The notes beneath the pieces were generated by a model. The model worked only from the letters and a program-made list of their open reading frames with translations. It was not told where the DNA came from and searched no databases. From the NCBI GenBank assembly GCA_033296885.1, contig MU863890.1, forward strand, positions 248,001 to 312,000: DNA of 64,000 bases. The letters are read 5' to 3'. The position numbers and the translations under genes were made by a program. Numbering within the stretch: the stretch's first letter is position 1; every line of letters begins with the position of its first letter. This DNA is from Triangularia verruculosa (Eukaryota; Ascomycota; Sordariomycetes; Sordariales; Podosporaceae). Below are positions 1-10,869 of the stretch, piece after piece.

Positions 1-1248
1 CTGACCACAGCCCGCCGATATCTGACGCACTACACCGCATTGCTGCAAAAGAAAGACAAAAAGCTGCTCGGCAAGAACGTGGATTTTGAAAAGATCAGGA
101 GGAAGGAGGCGTTGCATCTGGGAGACATGTGGGACGAGGGGAAGTTGACGATGAAAAACTACAAGAGAACGTTGAAGGAATTGGGAAAGGTGATGGCGGG
201 ACTAAAAAATGACGGCGGCAAGGCGAGTCGTAGAGAGGAGAACAGGCGGTTTTGGGATGAGATTCTTGAGGGTAAGAAGGATGTTGGGGATGAGATTGAT
301 CGGTTGAAGGGGATTTTGGGGGATGCTTCTGATGAAAAGAATGGCGAGGGGGAGGAGGAGAATACTGCGCCAACAACAGTCGACGAATCCCAGCAGCCAG
401 AACCGCCAAAGTTTTGTACGCCAGAGTGTTTGATGGGTTTGCAACAAGGTGAGAAGCTGGACTTGAACTGTCCGAACGTTGCCAGCCATCGGAAGGGAGA
501 AAGAGACTATCATCAAATTTGTCGAACGAAGATTCTGGAGCTGGTTAAGGAGCAGTTGTGGCGGGAGATGGATGGGCACGTCAGTTTGCAGTGGTATCTT
601 GATGAGAAGAAAAACATGGCCAGACAAAATCCGGCGAGGAGCAGGAAAGGTATGTTCACGCTTCAGCAGTACGGGTACACGTTCTTGGTGAAGGGGTACA
701 CATACTGGTGGAAACAACGGGCCTGTCACGAGCTGGAGATGTACAACCGGGTTGACGACAAACCAGAGCGAGTGGTGCCGCTGTGCTTTGGGTTGTACGA
801 ACTGCCGACCCCTTATACGTTACGAATTGGCCTGAATGTCAAGAACTGGCAGTTGGGCGACAGCATCGGGTATATCCTTTTGCTGTCTTATGGAACTGTC
901 GCGACTCCAGCAACATACTACCCCTCCACAGTTGGATTCGACGAGATGTTGGCAAACAAGCAGCTCCAAACGGCACTGATGGGGCAATACGGCATCTGTT
1001 TTCAGAAAACCGACATAGACGTGCCTGCTTGGTGGTGGAATGGTCGGGTGGTGTCGATGGACCTCGACGACTGCAACATCATCCGATGGCCAACGCTCAG
1101 GCGGAGATTGTCGAGAGAGGGTCACTCCAAGCATGAGCGTCTTGAGTACTTCTGGAAGAGGCGGGCGGCCTTTAAACTGAGGCAGGCGTTAGCTAAGAAC
1201 AGCAAAGAGGCCGGCCGTTCACGGTGGCGCGTTTTGGAAGAGTCTTGA
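1..1248 (+). CDS. Fungal kinase-like (probable pseudokinase) protein, 5' truncated by the window edge
   Basis: The frame is open from base 1 to the TGA at 1246-1248 with no ATG start, so about 415 C-terminal residues are visible and the gene begins outside the window. The first 120 residues are charged and probably coiled. A C-x3-C motif with a downstream C-P-N-V-x-x-H-R (near nt 418-490) matches the linker that precedes the kinase-like domain in a large, poorly characterised fungal family. After it come segments resembling kinase strands (Y-T-F-L-V-K-G-Y-T, then C-H-E-L-E-M-Y) and V-S-M-D-L-D-D-C in the place of the usual I-D-F-D metal site. I see no HRD catalytic loop, so activity is doubtful. 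No intron is needed. Family placement is by pattern recall and is moderate; the function is unknown. Confidence 0.6.
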   Translation: MTTARRYLTHYTALLQKKDKKLLGKNVDFEKIRRKEALHLGDMWDEGKLTMKNYKRTLKELGKVMAGLKNDGGKASRREENRRFWDEILEGKKDVGDEIDRLKGILGDASDEKNGEGEEENTAPTTVDESQQPEPPKFCTPECLMGLQQGEKLDLNCPNVASHRKGERDYHQICRTKILELVKEQLWREMDGHVSLQWYLDEKKNMARQNPARSRKGMFTLQQYGYTFLVKGYTYWWKQRACHELEMYNRVDDKPERVVPLCFGLYELPTPYTLRIGLNVKNWQLGDSIGYILLLSYGTVATPATYYPSTVGFDEMLANKQLQTALMGQYGICFQKTDIDVPAWWWNGRVVSMDLDDCNIIRWPTLRRRLSREGHSKHERLEYFWKRRAAFKLRQALAKNSKEAGRSRWRVLEES

Positions 1249-1608
1249 ATCTTGCTCCCACCCGGAGTTCTCGTGCTATAACCCTGGGGCTCAGTGACTG
1301 GGACTTGGGGTTAACAGAGAAGAACCAGCGTGGGGGCCTGTCGATCAGCGTTTTAATATAGTTAACACGCGTTGAAATTGACTGGAAAGTCTTTGGTAGG
1401 AGTCCCTCAGCAACGGAGGATGGGCAAAGGAGGATTTCTCTTGGCGTCAACGGGGACAAAACTACCCTAACCCTTCTCTTTGTGCACGTGCCCTTGTCCT
1501 GACGCACTGACCCACTTCCCGTTGCGTGCTGGACCCTGTCACGCATCCAGGCACCCAGCTTCTCATCTCTCGGAACTAACAGATGATCTTGTTTTACCAG
1601 CTGAAATA

Positions 1609-2511
1609 ATGTCTCTTCTCGAGTTCACCTCGGCCGTCTTCGGCTGGGTGTACTTCCTCTGCTGGTCCCTCTCCTTTTACCCGCAATCCATGCTCAACTA
1701 CAGCCGGAAGTCGACCTCGGGAACAACCGTCGACTTTCCGCTGATCAACTGCCTAGGTACCATCCATCCCACCCTCCTTTACCCCTATATGACGTTACTT
1801 GACTGACACGCATAAGGATTCCTCTCCTACATGATCTCTAACTACGCCTTCTACTACTCCCCCCTCATCCGCGCCCAATACGCCTCCCGCTACCACGGCC
1901 TCACCCCCACCGTCCAATTCAACGACATCACCTTCGCCGCCCACGGCCTCCTCCTCAGCATCATCTGCACATCCCAGTACCTCTTCCCCCGCCTATGGTC
2001 CTTCACCCCCTCCAAGGGCAACAAACCCTCTCGCTTCATCCTCGGCATCTTCTTCGGCTGCGTCGTGGGAGTCATCCTGGTGATCTTCATCGTCCTGTCC
2101 TCGCCGGAGCGGAATAATCCATCCGGGGGCGGTCACGCGTGGGTTTGGCTTGACGCCGTGTACGCGATCAGCTACGTGAAGCTCATCGTGACGTTGATTA
2201 AGTACACCCCGCAGGTGCTGGTGAATTACAAAAACAAGAGCACCAGGGGGTGGAGCATCCTGCAGATCCTGCTGGATTTCACGGGGGGCGTGTTGAGTAT
2301 TGGGCAGCAGGGGATTGACAGTTGGCTGCAGGGTGATTGGAGTGGGATTACGGGGAATCCGGTCAAGTTTGCGCTGGGGAATGTGAGCATGATGTATGAT
2401 GCGATTTTCATAACGCAGCATTATGTGCTGTATAGAGGGGCGGATGGGAAGGGGGTTGAGAGGGAGGGGCTGTTGGAGAGGGAGGGCGATGATGAGAGGA
2501 GGATTGCGTGA
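1609..2511 (+). CDS. Cystinosin/ERS1-type PQ-loop lysosomal (vacuolar) transporter
   Basis: Model join(1609..1756, 1817..2511), 280 residues. The 60 nt intron has a G|GTACC donor, a TGACTGAC branch region and an ATAAG acceptor. The protein is a seven-helix membrane protein with two PQ-loop motifs: F-Y-P-Q-S near residue 25, and Y-T-P-Q-V followed by N-Y-K-N-K-S-T-R-G-W-S near residue 185. The second is the hallmark of cystinosin-like proton-coupled cystine exporters of the lysosome or vacuole. Length matches the family (about 260-370). The C-terminus is short, charged and cytosolic. The start was chosen because it directly precedes the first helix and the upstream frame has no family similarity. 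The role (vacuolar cystine efflux) is inferred from the family. Confidence 0.85.
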
Positions 2512-3059
2512 ATGCATGCAGTTGGAATTTTTTGGGTAGAGGCCACGGGCTGGTCCTTTGGGGTACGCTTTTAGAGGTTTGGGACTCGCGACTTGAAAGC
2601 TGAGAAGACCTGGATCGGTCAGGAGTTTTGTTGTGAAACAGATAGAAGAGCGAGATGAGTGGATGGAATGTTGGCGACGACATTTAAGATACCCATGATG
2701 TGTATATCAAATATTTATATTTCAAAACAGTTCTCACATTGTGTTTACCCAGCTTCTACACATGGGCTCGGTCCCACGATGACCTTATCAGATCCCCCCA
2801 GAGCGATGCCACAATGCGTTTAGTTATTCTACGTTTTCGAAGACGGCTTCTGAATGGGTATGAGATAGCTGTACCTGAGTCTTGTTGGCAACGAAGCTGA
2901 AACAAAGTCGTAAAAGTAGATATCCAAGAAGAACGCCAACAGGAACGGAGTCGCTATAAACTCCAGTCGTAGTGATGGTACCAAAGTTGAAAGTGAAATA
3001 GTAATGTCATTGTGGAGATAGAGAATATCGAGACCTGTAAATTAAGATATATATCAACC
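2512..3059. other. Intergenic, no gene seen
   Basis: About 550 nt of AT-richer sequence holding the 3' flank of the PQ-loop gene. Short open frames lack start context, splice logic or recognisable protein pattern. The stretch ends in the A-rich tail of the retroposon at 3060-3291. Confidence 0.5.
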
Positions 3060-3291
3060 AAAAAAGCAAAAAAGCAAAAAGCTCACCGGCCAGCCAACTC
3101 ACCGGTTGAGTTGGGTGGCCGGTTACGAAAACCCGTGGGTTTGTCTCCGGTTCGAACCGGGGAGCTATCGGTTGCAAGTCCCTGGGGGGAACAGCACCAA
3201 CACCCTTACCATTTGACCTGACCACAAGTGTGGCGCCCTGGTAAGAGTACTGGTGCTGTTGGAAAGGATACCGTGGACCTAATATATATAC
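3060..3291 (-). repeat. tRNA-like SINE-type retroposon, copy A
   Basis: Read on the minus strand, this stretch is closely similar over most of its length to 47431-47680 on the plus strand. Both begin at a TATATATTAGGTC block, pass through a GC-rich body and end in a T-rich tail with GAGCTTTTTG-type repeats. The body contains GGTTCGAACC, a perfect fit to the RNA polymerase III B box (GWTCRANNC). A clean A box is not obvious in this copy. There is no coding capacity. Short length, B box and homopolymer-rich tail together suggest a SINE. A family name cannot be given from sequence alone. Confidence 0.6.
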
Positions 3292-3625
3292 CGTGGTTGC
3301 TCCTTCCTTCTGCTGGGACGTCCGGTAGCAGATGATGTGTGCCTGAGGCTTGGATGTCACCGACGCGCATGTGAGCTGTTGATGGTCGCGTCGTTGTCCG
3401 TGTCTTCCAGGTTGTTTACATAATGACACTGGCCAAGTGTGGTGGAAATGTATCTCATGCCATTGAATCCCCCCGTTTAAACCACAACCTCTAGAAGAGA
3501 ATAGCTACCTACCCATGTACGTAGTCGCTGTAAATACAAAATAACTCAATCCGAACCTCTTTCAAAAACAAACCATTACCAAACTCATCACTTCATATAT
3601 ATCCCTCCTTATCCCAAAAAAAGAA

Positions 3626-5111
3626 TCACTGCAGCTCCCTCACCTCCCCATCCCCCCTCTCCGTCGGCAATTCCGCCCCTCGCCCGGGTACATAACCACC
3701 CTGCTGCTGCTGGTGCTGCTGCTGTCCATAGGGATTATACACCGGCGACCCCCCTCCAAACTGTTGTTGTTGTCCCGGATTATACCCCATCCCTCCCTGT
3801 TGCTGCTGCGGCGGTGTAGCCGGTCCATTACCAAAGTTATTATACCCCTGCCCTCCAAACTGCTGTCCACCCTGCTGCTGCTGCTGCTGATTCTGAAACC
3901 CAAAATTCGGCGGAGGCGACGGCGTCCCATGGTTGTAATTGTTACTATTGTCAAATCCAGGCGAAACATCCCCCCCGCTGGTCGTCGTCGTGCTCATAAA
4001 CGACGGCTTCGCAATACTCGCCCTCGGGTCCACCGCCATCGGGTTGAACCCCCCACCGCCCGCACCGTAGCTCGGATACTCTGATATCTGATTACTCGGG
4101 TGCTGCGAGGGTGACTGTGACGGCAGAGAGAAATGAGAAGATGGCGGTGGCGGTTGGGAGAAGGACATGTGGGAAGACGGCGGGGGCAGGTTATTATGGA
4201 CTTGAGCGGTTTGCGGTGCAGGTTGGTAGTTCCCACCGTTGCCAGCAGCAGCAGCTTGGGACCGTCTGTTTTTCTTGACCAACAGCCAGATGCCCAGCGC
4301 GATGAGCGCGAGGACTGCCACGCCGCCTACTACGCCTCCGACGATGGGGCCTATCGGGGGGGAGCTACCTCCTGATGGCGGAGGGGGATCGGTGTTGGTA
4401 GGCGTGGTGGTACCGCCGGTGTTGGTCGGGGTGGTTTCCGTGTCTGTGGTTGTTGATCCGATTCGAGGAAGGACCGTGGCGTAGACTACGTCTGACCCTG
4501 CCGCAACACCGCAGCCCATGAGGGTGTATGGCTTCAGATCATTGTAGACGTGTGTGAGGCAGTGCGGGTACTCCGACTGGCCGCACCAGAGCGTGAATCC
4601 GTTTCTCGTTGTGAATAACGAGCGGTCGGTGGAGTCGATACACCTCGTCGGGACGGGGCAGTTGCTCGTTGTCGTGTCGCAGCAGCCGATGTGGGTGAGA
4701 CGTTCGTTGTAGTGGCAGGACTGGGTGATGTCGCAGTAGAGAGGGATTGCTGGATTTCCCAGTGTCAGTATTCTCTTCTGTGACGACGACAAGTAAAAAT
4801 TACTCACAAGCCAAACCGCTCACATATCCACAGGTAGGCCCTTTCAGTTCCTCTTCACTGCTCCTACCGCTGCCGGTAGCACTGATCTGTCTCTTCCCCT
4901 GCAGCCTCAAAATGACCTCATCTGTCTTCCGTCCCTCTGGAGGCGAGGTCATGGTGGGCGAAATCCCCATCATGAAGTCCTTATAATCACACCCCGTCTC
5001 CCTCGCCGGTTCCCATCTCGGCTCATTGTCGCTGCCCCATTTCAGAGCTTTGGCATCCGCCAGTCCAGCCCAGCCCAGCGCGAGGGCACCTTCCACAATT
5101 CTTCTCTTCAT
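3626..5111 (-). CDS. Single-pass cell-surface protein: signal peptide, Cys-rich ectodomain, one TM helix, Gln/Pro-rich cytoplasmic tail
   Basis: Model complement(join(3626..4749, 4808..5111)), 475 residues. The 58 nt intron has a GTGAGT donor, a TACTGAC branch and a CCAG acceptor, and joins S-G-L-A to S-I-P-L-Y-C-D. The chosen start gives a signal peptide (basic MKRR, then a hydrophobic Ala/Leu-rich stretch ending A-D-A). The ectodomain has about ten Cys, including C-x4-H-x2-C-C-type spacing, then a Thr/Pro-rich stalk (repeated T-T-x-T-N-T). One strong helix (G-P-I-V-G-G-V-V-G-G to I-W-L-L-V) near residues 235-258 is followed by basic K-K-N-R-R. The roughly 215-residue tail is rich in Gln, Pro, Gly and Asn. 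The layout is that of fungal Mid2/WSC-like wall sensors, but there is no canonical WSC domain, so the sensor role is only a suggestion. Confidence 0.75.
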
Positions 5112-6605
5112 CCTGTTCCCCTTCGCGTGTATTTTTCCGGGCTTCTTATTGTAGCCGAGTCCTTCCACCTCGTAGTCGCGTAGCGTTTGTACTCCCGTCA
5201 AAACCACCGGTCTATCACTTGTCGTCTTGGCTTCACAAGAGAAACCAACCAGTCATCACACCCCAGTTGGAACAACAAGAAAACAAAAACAAAAACAAAA
5301 AAAACCCGCAACGGCCAGGAACCGGACACTCGGGAGCTTTTAACACACACAAACACACACCGGTAAGGCTCCCAGCCCAGCCCATCCCAATTCCCCCATG
5401 TCACCACCACAAAATCCTTCAGCTGAACCAATATTGCACCCCTAACCCCCCATCCCATTGGCTACATCCCCCCCCCTCCCCTGTTCACCCATTCAACTTC
5501 CCCTCTTCTCCCCATAGCTCGTCCCTTCTTCCCATCATTTTCTCAACCTCCTCCCCTTCTCTTTCCCACTTTCTACTCACAAAATCCCGCCTTAGTATCA
5601 AATCACAAAAGGAAATGCGGCATCACTCTAACCACCCTTGGCTATCGGTGGCGGCCACACCCCATCCTTGGCAACAACTCAGCCTCGCTCGACCACCACA
5701 TACATACACTACCTTAGCTCTGTACTTGATGTGCTGTCCCCGTCGTAGCACGAGCGGGGCTTTTTCCCCATCATCTTGGTTCTTGTTGCAACAAAAAGCT
5801 TGTTGCCGACGATCACCCCATAATAAGCCAGCAAGGCTCCGGTGGGGGAACATCTCACCGAGGCATTCATTCCCCCAAAACAAAACCTGAACGAATTGGG
5901 CTCGCAGCGCGTTATCAATCATCAGAGATAAAAACATAAGGTGACATCCACTTTATTCAGGTCATCAGTCGTGTAACCACCACCCACCCATCTCCAGCCT
6001 CTAAAATGGGCGGGAACCAACTCACCCACTCAAGCAGAAAAATGCAGGGTAGTTCAGGACGGGAGGATGTGTGTGGTCGAGGAGGTTGGTGATTGGTCCA
6101 AGCTCTTCCCCCCCCCCTACACTAAATCCATCGTGCTGTTTAGCTCGGGAACCGGCAGCCGTTTTGTTTCTCGTATCAATGCCATTGTCGATGCGGCTTT
6201 TGTTTGTGCTGATGAAACTTCGAGACATGCGTTGCATTTGCATCATCAGGCAAAGCAGACATTCGCTTTATGCACATACATGATGTGAGGCAAGGGTTAG
6301 GGCTGTACATAAAACAAAGTCCTTTGCCAGTTATACGTAACCGATGAGCATCATGCATCTCAACAGCCAACCCATATCTACCCTCAATCATGACCCCCAT
6401 AATGGCAAGAGAAAAACAAAACATTGTCCACATTCGCTCAACCTCCAAAGATCCAAACTCCATGCCAGAAAAGCAACGGTTCATGATGCAGATACGCTTG
6501 AATGACTCCATTCCTGATCCCCTTCGCTATCCCCCCATTTCCTCATCTCCTTGCTCATGGCCGCCAACCGGAGTCTTGTAGGGCAGTGAGACCGATTCTG
6601 TCCCA
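5112..6605. other. Intergenic between the surface-protein gene and the MED5 stop codon
   Basis: About 1.5 kb. It has A-rich runs near 5280-5305, polypyrimidine stretches near 5460-5600, and a C-run near 6108. It should hold the promoter and 5' UTR of the surface-protein gene (right to left from about 5112) and the 3' UTR of MED5. Open frames of 100-220 codons here are low-complexity and have no supporting splice or domain evidence. Confidence 0.5.
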
Positions 6606-9600
6606 CTAACTCAAATCCATATCCCCCCATCCTCCAAACCCAGCACTATCAAAGTCAGCCCCTACCAGCGTCGGCAGACCCCCAAATATATTATCCCCAT
6701 CCAGGTCCCCTCCTGGCCCCCCTATCGCACTCCCGGCTGCACTCCCCAAGTCAACTCCATCATGATTGTCGACCCCGCCCAGCCCCGACGTGTCAATCGT
6801 CATGCCCTCGACATTGACATTGCCCACTCCCACATTATCCCCAACCACACCTTGCGCCGCCGCCGCTGCCGCCATCGCATTATCAAGCGCATCACCGCCC
6901 ACCACTCCTAACCCGCCAACCATATCCGGTTGTCCCAGCAGTCCCGCCACAGGAGTCTGAGGTATCTCCATCTGTGCCTCCACTTGCCTGTACAGCCTCA
7001 CCACCGTCTCCGCCATCATCGGGCCTGCCTTCTGCATCTTCTTCCAGTCGTCCGCTTCGTGCTTGAGAACCTCGCGGAGCGTCAACCTCCTCTGAATGGG
7101 TGGCGGTGGAGCCGAAAACGCATCCGTTGCTGTCTCGTCGTTTGGTGGGTTGGATGAAGCCAGAGACGTGTCGTTCGTGACATCCGGCGCGCAAATAAGC
7201 GACGTCACCACATCGTACGCCACGCTGCCCTGTCCAGATTCCGTCAACGTCTTGAGCTCGTCCACGAGGACTGTCAAAAGCTGCTTCGCTCCAAGCAGTT
7301 TGAGCGCGGCCAGAGTCTGGCGGTGCGTGTAGGCGGTTGGCATCGAGTTGCCATTCAACGGGGCCTGTTGGACCCAGTTCACGAGGCTCTGAATCGTGTG
7401 GCGAACGGCAGCCGAAATACCGCCATCCAAGTGCTGAGCCGGTTGGCGGCCGGGGCCGGGAAGACTGCCTGGGAGTGTAGTATTGTTTCCATGATTGCCA
7501 GGTGTGTGATTGCCGTGGGTGGTTGTCCACGACTCAAGTTCGGCGTGGTCGGCACCGCCTGTTCGCCGAGAAACAGTGAGGTTCTCTTTGATTGCTCTCA
7601 AGAGCGGCTCTACTTCCTGAGACTTTGGATCTGACCGTTGATAAGATCGCAAGGCGTGCTCTAATGGCTTTGCCACGATGTTGAGCACTGACTGAAACAT
7701 GGCTGATGCCTCGTTGGAGATGGAATTGGGCCGAATGAGGAGCTGCAGGATCTTCATGATGGATCTCTGGCCCTCGGCGCCCTCCGCCCAGAGCTGATTG
7801 GAAAGGTACAAGATGGCAGGGACCAAGGATGGCAGGAGGAAGACCTCAACCAAATCTACAACAGTCAGCATCTGCCATTTTGGAGAACTAAAGACAAAAA
7901 CTCACATTCGAGACCGCTCTTGAGCGTCTCTTCGTTCAGAAAGCCCGCGCTCAGAGCTACCGAAATCTGGCTGAAAAGCACCGGCATGAGCAGATAGAAG
8001 TCTTGTGGAGGACATGATGCCATCAGCTCATCACCCAGCCCGCCCTCAGCAAACAGCCCCTGTATCCACCCACTAAGATGGGACTGTTCCTGCGGACTGA
8101 GATCTCCAAGTAGCCGAACTGTGTGGCCCCCTCCTATCAGTTTGCCAACGAATGAATCCTGGGACCGCACTCCCAGATCGGCAGGCGAAAGGTTGTACCG
8201 GTACACAAACGCCATGAGAAGTAAAAGTATCGACCCAAACTCCTCGTAGACCGGTTGATATTCGCCCTGCTCCTCGTCGTATCCGCCCCAGTGGTCGATA
8301 AGCTCACGTAACGGATGGAGAATCTTTTGCGCAGGACTGAAGAGAAGCAGAATATCCAACGATAGTGGCTTGCTGGCTAGCTGGCTGCACAGTTGCTTCA
8401 AAGCCATTGTCTCCCTGTTCTTGCAGAGGCTGCCGATGACCTCGACGACAGCTTGCGCAGCGGCCCCCACGTTTCCATTCATATTGTCCAGCTCCCCAAT
8501 AAGTTTCTGTGTTCGGTCCGAGTCTTGTAAACATGACTGCACTAGAATGTCCTTGACGTACCGACCTTCGTCCGGCAGCGTCTGGTAGGTAATATCTCCC
8601 AGCAGGTTCTCTATAGCCGTCTGGGACAACAACCCGTGGAGCTGGCAAGCGAAACAAAAGTCTTGTCGTACCGAATCCTGAAACGACGAGCCGGTGTTGG
8701 AGGACATGTCGAACATGCCCGAAAAGGTTGGGAAAACATTCGTGTCCACTTGGCCCAGGGCCTCCGTGATACAAATCTCGGGGTTGAAGGTATACATTGG
8801 CGATGACTGCGCAAGCGAGACCAAAACCAATGGCACCTTGTTGACCACAAAGGATTTCAGCAAATGCCCAGCCTTGGCCCCTTCGTTACGAAATACTGCG
8901 TTCGCCAGGACGTCAAATGATGCCAAGATCAGCTGGACGGCCGCCTGTTGAATATCACCCCTGTATCTGTTGTGTAGATATGTGAAAAGAGCCACATCAT
9001 CGATCGCGGGCCGCCCTACGAGCTGTCATTTGTTAGTCTAACCATCATTCCTGTTTAGAGGCCGGACCAACACGTACTGCGGCACTGATGTAGATGTACA
9101 GCCCAGCTCGGGTGTTGACAACAGGAATCTCAGGGACCTGGAAGCTTTCCAACCCCATCATGTTGTCCATGTAACTGTTCATGTCTGAAACGGCAGCGTT
9201 CTTCTTTTCGGTCGGATCGTGCGTCGCCAGAGTCTGTGTTCGAAACATCTCCAGCTGGCTGGCAATGGCGGGGTTGACCTGCATTATTGATGGGAGAAAC
9301 GCTTCGAACGCTTGTGAAAGACGTTTTCTGATCGCTATGAGAAAAGCCATTAGTACAGGGCAACCAAACAGAATCTCATGGTGACGCACCTTTGGCTGCT
9401 GGTATCCGAAAGGTTTTTGGAACCAGTGGGTTTGCGCTAAAGGCATTCAAGAACATAATGAAAGACTCGCGCGACCTTTCCATCTCCAGCTTTGCATTCA
9501 GACTATGCATGCTGCCAAAAGCGTCCTGCGAGAAGACAGCGGCAGCCTCGGTGAAGAGGGTCATCCACCTCACCAGAACCTTGGACGTCTCGACCACATC

Positions 9601-10080
9601 CCTGCCGCACCTGATTCCGATACCCTGGTTCACTGTTTGCGCCAGGCGCCAGAAAAGAATGGCCTCGGAGGAGTATGACGATGTCCATCGCACCAGCTTC
9701 TTCCGCGGCGGCGCGCCCGCATCTCCTTCTTTCGACGGTTGGTCTTCGGATTGTGGGTGTATCTTGGTGTGTATGGTTGAGTATTTGAAGAGAACTCGGA
9801 GGACGGAAGCGGTATCGACGCGCTTCTGTTTTATGAGATGTGACAGATATTGAGGTACTCTCGGATCGAGGGCCACTGTGTTGTCGGGCGTGGGTCGCAA
9901 GAGAAGCTCGGCGACGATGGCGGGCGGCAGAGGATGTTTGACGAACAGTATCCTGGAGAAGACGGCAAACTTGTCGGGATCGAGGCGTTGGAGTCTGGCG
10001 CGGTTGATGAGCTGTGCCCATTGAGCAACGGCTGCAGGTAAGCCTGTCAAGCTCGAGCCTGCTGTCGCGGGGCCTTCCAT
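6606..10080 (-). CDS. MED5: Mediator of RNA polymerase II transcription subunit 5 (Nut1)
   Basis: Model complement(join(6606..7855, 7906..9022, 9078..9334, 9390..10080)), 1104 residues. The three introns are 50, 55 and 55 nt. Intron 1 has donor GTGCGT, branch TACTAAT, acceptor ATAG. Intron 2 has donor GTACGT, branch GACTAAC, acceptor ACAG. Intron 3 has donor GTGAGT and acceptor GTAG. All four exons close in frame. The protein is almost entirely alpha-helical, without catalytic motifs, and has the N-terminal W-A-Q-L-I-N-R-A-R-L-Q-R-L and internal patterns I associate with fungal MED5. Length fits the family (about 950-1150). MED5 sits in the Mediator tail, linking activators to Pol II. The C-terminus (about the last 130 residues) is Gly/Ala/Asp-rich and acidic. 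The promoter would lie in 10081-10869, shared divergently with the first member of the tandem family. Confidence 0.85.
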
Positions 10081-10869
10081 TTGGCTGGCCGGGATGACAT
10101 TGATTGGCTAGGAAATGGTTTCTATGGCATTTATCGTGGATATCGTATGCTGTGGCGGGTCGCAATCGTTCACCTGTGCTGGGCCATTGGTGGTTCGGTG
10201 AAGTTGGAAGCTGTCGCGGCGTTGAATGATGTTCAGAAGCCAAAGTTCCATTGAGAGTTACGGCGCGCGCGTTGAGTAGGTAGGCATTGGGGAAAGTGGG
10301 GCTCCTGGGGAACAGAGAGTGGAGTTGGGGGAGCTGCCGAGATCGAGACCCACTCAAGCTCCAGTCCGGCATTACTAAGCTTCAACTCAACTTCAACCTC
10401 AACCTCTGATCTTCTCCAGTTCTCTCGGTTTATTGTTCTCTGTGATGATAACCCAGACTTACATTCATGATAGTTGCCATTCAAGATACACTTCCTGCCA
10501 GGATGTGTCATTTTTTACTCACCCATCACAAGAGATCCCACTCACTTGTTTAGCAGATCTCTTGAGCTCTCTTTCATTACCATCTTTCTTTCTTGTTGTA
10601 TCAAGTGATCAACAGCCTCTACCGAGTGTGTATGTAATTCAGTCTGTCCTGGAACACCATATGCAACTCAATGAATTTGTCCGTCGAGGCTACCCATGTA
10701 CTTTGCTCGCCAGTAACAACGAGCCATGGCACGGCCCCTGTTGCGATCCACTCGTATCTTAGCGGTGATTGATTGCTTTTGACCGACTATCTCTGTCCCG
10801 TCTCATTTATTTTCTCCCTACCACCTCACCAAAATCATCCTCTTTATCTGTCTCACTTGTTAGCCCATC
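10081..10869. promoter_or_regulatory. Divergent intergenic region between MED5 and the first tandem-family gene
   Basis: Roughly 790 nt between two start codons pointing away from each other, so both promoters must be here. Pyrimidine-rich blocks (near 10545-10605 and 10790-10860) precede the plus-strand start. No individual binding site can be assigned with confidence. Confidence 0.5.

Noticed and set aside
5219..5890. Plus-strand open frame of 223 codons upstream of the surface-protein gene
   Set aside because: Low-complexity His/Pro/Ser composition, no domain pattern, overlaps the expected promoter; no splice or start support.
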